Below, piece after piece: positions 46,489-58,100 of a DNA stretch of 64,000 nt (positions are counted from its first letter, which is position 1; each line of letters begins with the position of its first letter). Origin of the DNA: Limonium bicolor (Eukaryota; Streptophyta; Magnoliopsida; Caryophyllales; Plumbaginaceae); contig CM041779.1 of NCBI GenBank assembly GCA_023374045.1, positions 295,688,167 to 295,752,166 on the forward strand, in the 5' to 3' direction. The notes beneath the pieces were generated by a model. The model did not search any database, was not told the origin of the DNA, and saw only the letters and a program-made list of their open reading frames with translations. The position numbers were made by a program, and so were the translations under genes.

Positions 46489-46753
46489 GGGAAAATTTTC
46501 GGTTCAGAGTTGGTTTCCCAACTCAATTCCCATTCACGGTTGAATTGTCCCGTAATTACACACATGTGTGATTTTTTCTTTTGGCTGAGTGGGAAGCGCA
46601 CAATAGAAGTCAGCTTGTTGGCTGACTGATTTCTATTGTGCGCCTCCTGTGCAATTTTTTTTTGATTTCTCCTTTGTTAAGGAGGCGCACACTGCAAGTC
46701 AGCCTCCTGGCTGACTGATTTGCAGTGTGCGCCTCCCTAACAAAGGAGAAATC
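46489..46753. repeat. Left terminal inverted repeat of MULE G
   Basis: Pairs with 54001-54251. It contains two hairpins: 46596-46643 (GCGCACAATAGA ... TCTATTGTGCGC) and a larger palindrome 46664-46753 with imperfect arms of about 40 bp (GATTTCTCCTTTGTTAAGG ... ). Confidence 0.9.
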
Positions 46754-47012
46754 AAAATGTTTTAAATCGGCAACTTTGTTTAGGGAGTGCATACTAGAAG
46801 TCAGTCACCCTTAGAAATGAGACATCAACGACTCTTTCTTCTCCCAACGGCTATTAACGACTAGTTTTTTCACAACATCTATATATATATATGCATCTTT
46901 ATTTTCTGATTACAATACCTACTCTTCTTATCAAATTGCTTCTCCAAACTAAACTCAGAAACACATATTGCTTCCTCTTCCTTTGCTCCTTTCTGTCAAA
47001 ACCATCTAAACT

Positions 47013-49374
47013 ATGGAAATTCCTTGTACTCTCTATCTTCATATAGATCTCAATTATGGAAATCATGGAGTATATTTTCATATTTCCCCTTCTTCTAGGT
47101 TTATATTCACACACATATCCGAATTATCCACATTCAGTTCTTTCAAAAATCATGTTAAAAATCAAATAGATTCAGATTTGGGAGGAGATTACGTGATTAC
47201 CTCCATCGTTTATCGGAAGCTTGAGAGCAGATACCCACTCCCTTCATTTGTTCCTCTTCAAGTCAACAACGACGCTCTTGTTATGATGATGATATCCAAC
47301 TTCTTGCAGAATCCCGATATCGTGATGAACCGTGGAGTGAAGTTTGAGTTGCGCCGCTACAACTTCATTCGAGAATAACCCCGTTAATTTGGGTGTTGAT
47401 GAACATAGTTCGGAAGATAATCCTGAGATGGATCCGGAAGACTTCCCTGATGATGATGATGATGTTGATGAAGTTGACGAAGCCGGTTCTTCGACACCAG
47501 CTGAACCTTACACACCAATTGCTTCATTCTTAATGCAGGTAGACCTACAAGCCATAAGCCAAATGCCTTCAGATCTCGACCGACGTGGTATACCGTATTG
47601 GAGGCCAGGGCAAGAGTTTGTCAAAGGTCAGGAGTTTCTAAACAAAAATGTTCTTGTTATGGCTGTCAAAGATTATCACTTGCAAAAAAATGTTGATTTT
47701 GTACCACAAGAAAACACCAGAAAAGTCTACGCGTTAAAGTGTCGACAAGATGAAGGATGCAAGTTCTATTTTCGAGCATGTCTGTTGAAGGATGCATTTG
47801 AATGGCGTGTACGCAAGTTCACTCCTCACTCATGTTCTCCTGTCTTGAACGAGAATAATGACCGGTTCATAACCTACCATTTCATTGCCGAGGCGATGAT
47901 TCCCCGAGTGAAGGAGAATCCGGGACTACAAGTGAAGACGGTTATTCAATTAATCCGCCAGGAGTATCGTAGGAAAATAAGCTATAAAAAAGCTTGGTTG
48001 GGTCGTGCTGAAGCCATAAGAAGAGTTTACGGGGATTGGGTGCAGTCATATGCCGAACTACCCAGGTACATCTTAACCATAAGACATTACATGCCTACTT
48101 CGTTTGTGGAGTTGGAGTCTAATGTTGTGTTTGAGAACGAGATGCAAACCACATCAGTTAGGCAATTTAAGCGTTGCTTCTGGGCATTCGGGCCATGCAT
48201 AACTGCTTTCAAGTACATGAAACCCCTACTGCAAATAGATGCAACTCACCTTTACGGGAAGTACAAGGGTAAGTTACTAGTGGTTGTTGCGCAAGATGGT
48301 AATAACAAGATTATTCCCATGGCTTTCGGCTTGGTTTCCGGGGAATCTAGGGATGACTGGAAATATTTTCTCGATCGTGTGCGTAACAAAGTTATCGGGC
48401 CACGTTGTGATGTCGCTGTAATTACTAACCGTGCCGCAGCTATAATGTCAATTATGAGGGAGGATCAATACTGGTTTCCACCATAGGCAGAACATTTCTT
48501 GTGTCTCCGTCACGTAGCTTCGAACTTTTAAACCAGATATGGGAACAAGGAATGGAAGAAGTTTTTGATAAACACCGGTAATTATTTGATTTATACTTAT
48601 GTTTATTAACTGTAAGTTAGTAGTAATTGTTTATGCCTGTTTGATTTTTATTTGTTTGTTGTTAGGTTACTCATTTAGGAAGGATATTGTTGATGAAAGA
48701 TTGAGTCATTTAATATCTCTTCACCCCTCGATTGCTGCCTTCTTCAATGATCTCCCAGTGGAGAAATGGTCCCGTGCTTATGATGACGGTAGACGGTGGG
48801 GTCATACAACCACCAATCTGGTGGAGTGCATGAATGGTGTGTTGAAGATGGTTCGCTTGCTGCCCGTGACAGCAATTGTGGAGAGCACACTATACAAGCT
48901 TATTGATTATTTCTGAGATAACTTGGAAACGTATACTGCACAAAGGAATAGCGGATCGATTTTACAAGGCAACTGCTTGAAAGGGTTAACGAGAACCAAA
49001 TCCTATCGAACTATCACCGTGTGGTTGTCATTGATTCGATGGATTTGGTATTCGAGGTCGTTGACAATGGTGATGCCACCCTAAGGCGAGACAAAGGTAA
49101 ATTCGTTGTTCGAATCAACGAAAGACTATGTGAATGTGGGGAGTGGCAGGCCTTTAAGTACCCCTGTTCACATGTTATGGCTGTTTGTTCCAGCACCACA
49201 CTTGATTGGAAGAACTATGTTCATAGCGTTTACAGACTTGATACGATGATACAGGCATATCAGGAGAACAAATTTGTTCCTTTAGGTAACCAAGGCAACT
49301 GGCCTTCGGATGTCGGCCTCAAACTGTGTCCCGAAATCATGTGGCAACTGACCCACCATCGTATCGACATATGA
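47013..49374 (+). pseudogene. MuDR-type transposase of MULE G (decayed)
   Basis: Cut-and-paste transposase remnant. An N-terminal segment 47013-47378 (LPSFVPLQVNNDALVMMM) precedes a frame change near 47350. The long frame 47344-48486 has an acidic linker, a MuDR DNA-binding domain (GQEFLNKNVLVMAVKDY, CRQDEGCKFYFRA) and the MULE catalytic domain (LLQIDATHLYGKYKG, IPMAFGLVSGESRDDW). The second catalytic aspartate, normally in a SDR-type motif, is asparagine (VITNRAAAIM, AAC at 48427-48429). In-frame stops occur at 48484 and near 48528. A probable intron runs from about 48580 to the TTGTTAG acceptor at about 48664, then the exon ending at 48916, a frame change, and a SWIM zinc finger (CECGEWQAFKYPCSHVMAVC) before the final stop at 49374. 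Confidence 0.88.
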
Positions 49375-52300
49375 AGAGGGTACCAGAGCGTACATACCTA
49401 GTGTAAGTGTACTTGACACAGGCGGTATGACCGGCCGATATCCTTCCACGTCGGGGTGTCCCGCCTGGTGTGGGTCCGCTGCCTGGTGTGGCTCCTGTGC
49501 CTGGTGTGGCTCCTCTGCCTGCTGTGGCACCTCTGCCAGACCTAGCTGATTCTCGGCCTCCATAGGTTCTGCCAGACGACGCGGCCCTCTTCGTCTTTGA
49601 CTGTACGGCCGGTTTCTGACTGCTCGGGGAGGAGGGTTGTCGTGTATGACATATGCAGGGTATTGAATGTCCATCATTGGAGGTGCCTGACTTGAGTAGT
49701 CCTGCTCAATGTGGCCAACTCTATGGTAGTGGCCGACATCAAGCGTCTGGGAAACCTGGGACGCAAAATCCCTAACACTTTGGTCTACTGGAATTCGCTG
49801 CAGCTGCTCTAGCGTGCTTGCCTATACATGCATGTCATCGTATCAAGTTAAGAATATATTATAAAAAAAATAAAAACAATGAACAATTAAATAGATGACA
49901 CTTACAGTGATCACATTTCGTCTACTCTCCTCGGTATACCAGGCCACCGAGTGTTGTCGATACCAAACCATGTAAGCGCTCCTCAAATCGAGTGGGGTAC
50001 TCCGTGGTAGCTGTGCAAGTGGAATTTGATACTGCTGTCTTTCCGACCACATACGCAGGTAGTCGCTGAAGATCTCCCACCACTTAGCGTCGGTCCTCCC
50101 GAACCTTGTAATAACGTGCAGGTAATCACAATCAAGGGGTGGATTCGGTATTGGCTGGTCCACCCCAAACTGTCGCAACACCCGATCAGCCTGATAACCT
50201 TCCACCACATTGAAGTGGATGACAAACACACGAACCGCAAATTGCTGAGGATTAGGTGATCTTTCACCATACGGTTGCCAAATCCACTACATATGCACAC
50301 AATATGTTTATTAGACTTTTATTAGTGAAAAGAACCTACCCAGGAAAAAAAGATCTCACCTCTCTCTGCGTGGGTGGAACGTGCAGCGTGTCTAGGTACG
50401 CACGAGCAGAGTGCGAATCAATGTTGCATAACTTCCCATTGTATCTGCAATGAACAAAAAAAGTTACCCAAATATAAGGACTATAACATTACTAATATAG
50501 GGAAAATTAGTTTCAAGCTTTTACTTGTAAGCTAGGGGAAGATCAGGTGGTGGTTCAATCAAGTTTCTCGGACGAAAATGAGGTAGGCGTTCATACGCCC
50601 ATACAGTCAGCAACTTGCTACAACCATTTATACATGTTGAATCATACTTGGTAGCATTGCACATCTCTCTGTAGAGATGCGCAAGTAAAGCGGAGCCCCA
50701 ACTTATCGTACCAGCCCTGACAAAGTCTCTAAGGAGTAATAGGTATGCAACATCTACGCATGCTCCACTTGCATTAGGAAACAAAAGGCCACCAAGCATT
50801 CAAAGCATGAATGCCCTCGCATGCTGCTCGTGTATGACAGGGTCAAGAAGATGAAAATCTGGGTCAGTCTCCACAAATCTAGAGGTAAGCCAATTTATAG
50901 GGATTTGGTTGCCTCTACGGGTGGGTGGTACATCCCCAAGAAGCTCCATGTAGACTGCATTCACATCAGGTATATTCGTGGTAGAACATAATGAGTAGCC
51001 ATCCACCGGTAGCCCGAACAGGACATGAACATCCCCAAGTGTGATGGTGACCTCACCAAACGGTATAAGAAAAGTGTGCGTCTCTGGACGCCACCTCTCT
51101 ATCAAAGCACTAACGAGCCCTCTACTTGTGGTAAGTCCCAACGCACAAACTTTGAACAAACCAGCACTCATAATGTATGACGCAATAGATGCATGAGGAA
51201 CCTGAGCCTTCCAATTTGATCGGGTTCTTAGGGTACGGTTTCTATAAGGTTCGTACCTCTGAGATATAAAACAATACATTATAAAACAAATAAATTAATA
51301 ATAATAAAGCTACATTATACTTAACGAATTACATTTATAATTATAAACTACATTATAAAGCTACATTGTAGTAGCAAGGTTAGATTATCATTATAAATAT
51401 ACGATATAATTAAAAAAATGTATTTATAATTACAAAGATACATTATCGTTAACGAAAATTATATAGATTATTATTATAAAGCTAAATTCTAATTAAATTA
51501 ACTACATTGTTAATCAAGTCTATATTATAATTATAATGAAGTTAAATTATTAACTATAAAGCTACATTATACTTAACGAATTACATTTATAATTATAAAA
51601 CTACATTATAAAGCTACATTGTAGTAGCAAGGTTAGATTATCATTATAATTTATAGTAACAAAGAGACATTATCGTTAACGAAAATTATATAGATTATTA
51701 TTATAAAGCTACATTCTAATTAAATAAACTACATTGTTAATCATTTCTAAATTATAGTTATAAATAAGTTAGATTACAATTACAAAGCTACAATATAATT
51801 AACGAATTACATTTATAATTATAAAACTAAATTATAAAGCTACATTCTAATATCAAGGTTAGATTATGATTATAAATATACGATATAATTAAGAAATTTA
51901 ATTTATAATTACAAACTACATTATGGTTAACGAAAAATATATAGATTATTATTATGAAGCTACTTTCTAATTAAGTAAACGTTTTGGGTTACTCATCTTG
52001 ACATTCTAATTAAATAAACTACAAAATGTTAATCATGTCTACATTATAATTATAAAGAAATTAGATTACAATTATAAAGCTACAATATAATTAACGACTT
52101 ACATTTATAATTATAAAACTACATTATAAAGCTACATTCTAGTATCAAGGTTAGATTATCATCATAATATACGATATAATTAACAAATTGTATTTATACT
52201 TACAAAGATACATTATCGTTAACGAAAATTATATACATTATTATTATAAAACTACATTCTAATTAAATAAACTACATTGTTAATCAACTCTATATTATAA

Positions 52301-53770
52301 TTATAAGGAAGTTAAATTACAATTATAAAGCTACAATATAATTAACGACTTACATTTATAATTATAAAACTACATTATAAAGCTACATTCTAGTATCAAG
52401 GTTAGACTATCATCATAATATACGATATAATTAACAAATTGTATTTATACTTACAAAATACATTATCGTTAACGAAAATTATATAGATTATTATTATAAA
52501 GCTACATTCTAATTAAATAAACTACATTGTTAATCAACTCCATATTATAATTATAAGGAAGTTAAATTACAATTATAAAACTACAATATAATTAACGACT
52601 TACATTTATAATTATAAAACTACATTATAAAGCTACATTCTAGTATCAAGGTTAGATTATCATCATAATATACGATATAATTAACAAATTGTATTTATAC
52701 TTACAAAGATATATTATCGTTAACGAAAATTATATAGATTATTATTTTAAATTTATAATTATAAAACTACATTATAAAGCTACATTCTAATATCAAGGTT
52801 AGATTATGATTATAAATGTACGATATAACTAACAATTTTATTTATAATTACAAGCTACATTATCATTAACGAAAAATATATAGATTATTATTATAAATTT
52901 ATAATTATAAAACTACATTATAAAGCTACATTCTAATATCAAGGTTAGATTATGATTATAAATGTACGATATAACTAACAATTTTATTTATAATTTCAAG
53001 CTACATTATCATTAACGAAAAATATATAAAGAAATTATTATTAATTTATAATTATAAAACTAATATCAAGGTTAGATTATGATTATAAATGTACGATATA
53101 ACTAACAAATTTTATTTATAATTACAAGAGACATTATCATTAACGAAAAATATATAGATTATTATTATAAAGCTACATTCTAATTAAATAAACGTTTTGG
53201 GTTACTCATCTCGACATCCTAATTAAATAAACTACAAATGTTAATCATGTCTACAGTATAATTATAAAGAAATTAGATTACAATTATAAAGCTACAATAT
53301 AATTATTAACCTACATTCTAATTAAATAAACTACAATGTTAATCAACTCGTAATATTAAATATAATGTTATATTACAATTACAAATCTACATTATATTTA
53401 CGAAATATATTAAAAATTATAAAGTTACATTGTAATTAAATATAGTACAATGTTAATCATTTCTACATTCTAATTATAAAACTACCATACGATTAACGAA
53501 ATAAATTTATCATTACAAAACTACATTATAATTTCACTCAAATAATTCACAATCTCTAACACATAATCAATAACTAACTATAAAATATAACACAAAGATA
53601 AAGTAATTAACACTAAACAAATTTAAAAAAATTTATACTAATTCAAAAACAAAAAAACTAACCTCATCTGCAGACGCATAAGCTGTAGAAATATGGGTCG
53701 TCTGCAGGCTAAACGGTTGATTCTCGACTGGTCCCTGCGCATCGAACACTTGATAATGCCCCGGATCCAT
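49282..53770 (-). pseudogene. Plant-mobile-domain (MAIN-like) gene in MULE G, one nonsense codon
   Basis: Five exons with consistent phase and GT-AG borders: 53770-53663 (MDPGHYQVFDAQG), 51258-50525, 50444-50360, 50286-49906 and 49821-49282. They total 615 codons plus stop. Exon 2 has the plant mobile domain signature ([33 protein letters not shown]), and later exons have SHSARAYLDTLHVP and EGYQADRVLRQFG. The C-terminus has a PHQAQEPHQAADPHQAGHP repeat. A TGA at 50800-50802 interrupts exon 2, the only break seen. Members of this domain family occur both as host genes (MAIN/MAIL) and in MULEs and Ty3/gypsy elements; its role in transposons is unknown. Intron 1 (about 2.4 kb) is mostly tandem repeat. 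The last exon overlaps the transposase end by about 93 bp on the opposite strand. Confidence 0.87.
51290..53540. repeat. AT-rich tandem repeat array in intron 1 of the PMD gene
   Basis: Degenerate units marked by TCAAGGTTAGATTAT-like blocks at about 51375, 51630, 51858, 52143, 52396, 52650, 52793, 52938 and 53063: about 250 bp apart at first, then about 140 bp. Each unit contains AACTACATT, AAGCTACATT and TTAACGAAAATTATATAGATT segments. No coding signal. Confidence 0.88.
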
Positions 53771-54000
53771 GGTTTATTCAAAATCAGTTAATCGACAGAT
53801 GGGGAGGTGGACTAGTTGTGGGTGTGGAGGAGAAATACTTGTAAAATGTAAATTGAAATGGATTTTGAGAGGGAGAGAGGTAAAAAAATGGAGGAACTCG
53901 CGGTGGAAGAGGAAGAAGAGAAGCGGCGAGGAAGAGAAGCGGCGAGGAAGAAGAAAGAATGAAGGGCGCGGCGTGTAAGGGAAATGCGCTAGGTTATACA

Positions 54001-54251
54001 GATTTCTCCTTTGTTAAGGAGGCATACACTGCAAATCAGTCAACCAGGAGGCTGACTTGCAGTGTGCGCCTCCTTAACAACGGAGAAATCAAAAAAAAAA
54101 AAACTTGCACTGGTGGCGCACAATAGAAGTCAGTCTGTTGGCTGACTGACATCTATTGTGCGCTTCCCACTCAGCCAAAAGAAAAAATCACACCTGTGGT
54201 GTAATTACGGGACAATCAAACCGTGAATGAGAATTGAGTAGGAAAATTTCC
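54001..54251. repeat. Right terminal inverted repeat of MULE G
   Basis: Inverted copy of 46489-46753 with the large palindrome at 54001-54090 and the small hairpin at 54116-54163. The outermost part is about 14 bp shorter than the left TIR, which has an extra GTTCAGAGTTGG-like segment. Confidence 0.9.
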
Positions 54252-54470
54252 TCATATATAGAGGTAGCACGTGGACCATATTTTCTAGTTCATCTCTAAT
54301 ATAGTCGTTAGCTGATATAAAAGATAAAATAAAATAAAAATATTTAAAAGAAAAGTAATAAATCAATATAATAATAAAAGATAAATTAGTTTCTATACGT
54401 GAGGAATTTATTGGGACCCAATCGGTCACTTGTTTATAGCATACTTTTACAGCTTGGTTCACCTCAAATA

Positions 54471-54698
54471 ACTCCCTCCGTTAATTAATATTTGTCATTT
54501 TAGGATATAATACTTATTTAATAATATATGTCATTCTAGTTTTTTAACACATTTTTTTCACTTTTAACCCTACTATTCGACATAAAAGTAATTATTATGT
54601 AGATGGAAAAATAAAAATAGGATACATATATTATTTTTCTACTTTCCTTAATAAATGTGCAAATTTCTAAAATGATAGATATTGTTGAACGGAGGAAG
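54471..54698. mobile_element. Stowaway-type MITE
   Basis: About 230 bp with terminal inverted repeats (A)CTCCCTCCGTT and the complement of AACGGAGGAAG, followed inward by TTTGTCATTTTAG-like segments, flanked by TA. Non-coding Tc1/mariner derivative lying between MULE G and the 3' end of FIP2. Confidence 0.82.
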
Positions 54699-54702
54699 TA
54701 TT

Positions 54703-55173
54703 ACGTTATGGAGGAGCGTCAGCCTCAAATTTAAGTTAATGTATTGATTGTTCAAATCGTTACAAAAGTATGAATTGATATAAAGATTATTACAACTTTA
54801 TATAATGATTGAAGATTGTTCGAGAATGTATCTAATTATCTGATTGCACCCATTGACCTCACCCACTCTCAAAATAATAAAAAAAATGGGACGAAAGCAT
54901 TTGATACGCAAATTTGGGAAAAATGGCATGTATGAATCCAATGAAGCCTTGTTCTCTAAATTGGAAAAAACGTTCAACATAAAAGAGTAGAATAAACGTA
55001 ATCTTTCAAACCTTCCCACCATTATACATGCTCTTTTCCAGAGAGAAAGGAAAACAGTGTAACTTCTATGCGCAGCGATTGGACGGATAACCCATCTGAC
55101 CTTTTCTTTTTGCTCTCTTTAGGAATTAAAAATCACACACACATTACCCCAACAATAATTTCTTGTCCATCAT
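54703..55173. other. Intergenic DNA including FIP2 3' UTR
   Basis: The AT-rich interval downstream of the FIP2 stop codon should contain its 3' UTR and polyadenylation region. I see no other gene or clear repeat. Confidence 0.5.
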
Positions 55174-58100
55174 CTATCTGATTGCTCCGAGCAGATTTGC
55201 ACCATCTAGCTTTGCCCCTTCCAGATGCTGCCACCGAACAAAGACAAAAATGAGAAGGTAGAAGAGAATAGAATAGTGAAGAAGAGCCTTCACACATAGA
55301 GAGAATCATTCCGGAGGATTTGCAGATCGAAGCTATCATAAACAGTCATGCAAACAGTAATAGTTGGAATGGCCCAGTAGAAAATCTGTGCACAGTCCCC
55401 ACTCAGACCAAGACATAACTTTTACTTGTTCAAGTGGTGGGTTTAAGTTTGTTTTTGACCGAAAGGTCACAAATTCAACATGTCCAATGGCTTACACAAA
55501 TAGTCAACACCCCTCTCTATGTAGTATGTACGTCCACCTTTCAGTAGGAGATTACCTAGCAGCCTGAGTTGCAAATTGTTCAGGCTGCCTAATCAACTGA
55601 TGAACCAGACTACAATGAAGAGATGGTAAAAAAAAAAAGCTACACAAGAAATAAAAATTGATGACACAGTGCAACGTAAATTGAGTAGTAGGAATTATAA
55701 AGGCAGATATGGAAGTAACACAGAATTATTCTTAGACGACTCACCGTATCCCGAAGATTCACATGTCGTAGATAAGCTCGTTGCAGGTTTGCTCCTTTTA
55801 AATTTGCATTGATTAACTTTGCTCCCTGGAAAGTACATTGAGAGTACGTCAGAACCCATGAGACCAAGAAAGGGGGGAGGGAAGGAAGCAACGTTTACAC
55901 GTAGGCACACCCTCATGGAAGCATATACATGGTTAAGCAGGCAGCAGAGAGATACCACAACTAGAACTGCCAGCACTTCAGGAACTATAAGCAGCTACAA
56001 AACAAAACAATTGAATGGAAACAAAAACTGCAGTGCGCAAGTGAAGCAAAGTTAAGAGCCATTGAAGTTCACGTATTCAGCACCAATGATTGCCCTCCAC
56101 CGCACACAACGCACACATCATAGAGGAAACTCAACAATTATCTAGAACCCAGTCATTATATCATAACCACCAAACTTCCCGGCCCCTCAAGACGAAGAGC
56201 TACATCCAGTTACTTATTCAGAGCAGAAGAGAGACTATCAAATGTAAACTCTTAATAGCTCATAAGAGAATCTATCAAATCTGCAACAATGATTTGAACT
56301 TTGAGAAACTCTACATATGCATTCTAATTTATGGCATCTTAATAAAAGCTTAACTAGAAAGAAAAATCCAAACATAAGCACGGACAGCACTCAGAAGTAC
56401 AGCATCCCTAGTGTAATCATCGTATCCTGATATTCTGATCAAGCTAGTAGATGGGATATTACACAGAGCACGGCAAACCACCTTAACCCCTTATTCACTC
56501 ATCTATCCTCCATTATTACCTCAGGTATAATGTGGCAAAAGCTAGAAAAGCGTTCATCAATTTATTTGCATATATGTCAATGTTAGTACATTTGTAAATT
56601 TGTCAACCTCATTTCAAACCAATAGTAAGTATACTTCCATAAGTATTGCAAAATCTCAATCACTGAGGGGTCTTGTTACAAGCCCGCCCAATCCACGAGG
56701 GCCATATTTCGCAAACATAAACAGAGGGGGAAATAGTTATACCTTCAAGTTGGCGCCTTCAAGATTAGCACCTTCTAGATTCGCATTGGTAAGATCAGCT
56801 GTCTGCCATTGAGTTACCAAATGAGTAAGTACACTAACCATGCTAAAAATTCAAGAACAGTAGAGAAGCCTATCAACGTTATCTGTCATACACATATATT
56901 CCTCACATTCCTCCCTCATTCTTTTTGCCTATCAAAGTAATACAGAAGACATCAAACCTGCAAGTGTGCCGAACGCAAATCAGCCCCACAGAAGCTACAG
57001 TCTATCAGAGACGCATCTGCAGAATTGGAAAACCATTCCAGATCAGCATGATATTCTTTCAATATATCCATATTATTTATCAACAAAGTGTCTTTCCAAC
57101 TGGGTAGCATCATAAGAACAAACCCCAACAAGTGCCCAGATCTATGAGGATTAAACAAACAGTTATTCTGAAGTTACAAGAATTAAACAAACAGCCATAG
57201 AAACCAGTGACCTGCTTTGTTTTTGGTACAGCTTACAAGTCCATCTTGAGCTGAAGTTCACCAATTCAGCACTTAAGGGTCACATTTTAGAAACCATGGG
57301 ACCAGAAGTCCAGAATTTCAACTCTTCACAGTGGCGACCAGGTAACAAGGACAACATATTTGAGGAAAATCAACAATGCTTTATATCATCATAATGAACG
57401 GATGGCATTGACTTCAGATTTTCTTTTCATATGTCTCTTATAGTAATAAAACAGCTCCTTAACAAGTACATCTGATCCCCCAGTGCTTTTAAGTAGCAAA
57501 ACTTCCATAAAGCCGTTCAAAAACATTATAATGTGAGCACGATTGGTACAAAACTATTTCGCAACCATTGTGAAATAAAGGACAGAGTGATTCACGATTC
57601 ATGATTACTAAACCGCCTCAGCTTATAGCCAAAGCAGGATGAGATAACAGGAGTAACTCTTTTTACAAAATCTATGATTATAAGAGCATATGACACTGCC
57701 AAGATGCAGTAACGATAACCATTTCAGCCACCAATTTTGATTGTACCAAATAACAAAACGATATATGAGGGAAAAAGAAATAAATGGTGTAGGAGATTTT
57801 CCTTGGAGATTTGCACTCTGAAGATTAGCGCCAGCAAGTAGAGCTCCACGAAGATTGGCCCCAGTGAATTCACATCTTCCTAGGCAAAGACAAAAATATC
57901 AGAAGAAAAAAATAATGCTAAAAACCTAGATATTGGTGTTATTATGCCAAATAACACTACTGATAAGATGAAATAGCGCTCATCAAATTCAAGAAATCAT
58001 AAAACGTGAGGCAACAAAGTTCACCCCCTTGCCATTGGTCACTAGAGGCAATATGGTCAAACATTAGTAACAAAGAATACTTTTTTTGAGAAAACATTAC

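Larger units (their letters stand above)
46489..54251. mobile_element. Mutator-like element G (two-gene, long TIRs)
   Basis: 7.76 kb, with terminal inverted repeats of about 250-265 bp starting GGGAAAATTTTC (left) and GGAAATTTTCC (right, complement), flanked by a perfect 9-bp duplication. It carries a MuDR-type transposase on the plus strand and a plant-mobile-domain gene on the minus strand, converging near 49,300. The transposase is broken, so the element is probably immobile by itself. An AT-rich tandem array occupies the long first intron of the minus-strand gene. Confidence 0.93.

Noticed and set aside
55364..56353. Plus-strand frames across the FIP2 3' part
   Set aside because: They lie antisense to confirmed FIP2 exons or in introns and show no domains.
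57796..57806. A U12-type intron for FIP2 intron 7
   Set aside because: The donor lacks the RTATCCTT consensus; a missing base or a rare donor is more likely.
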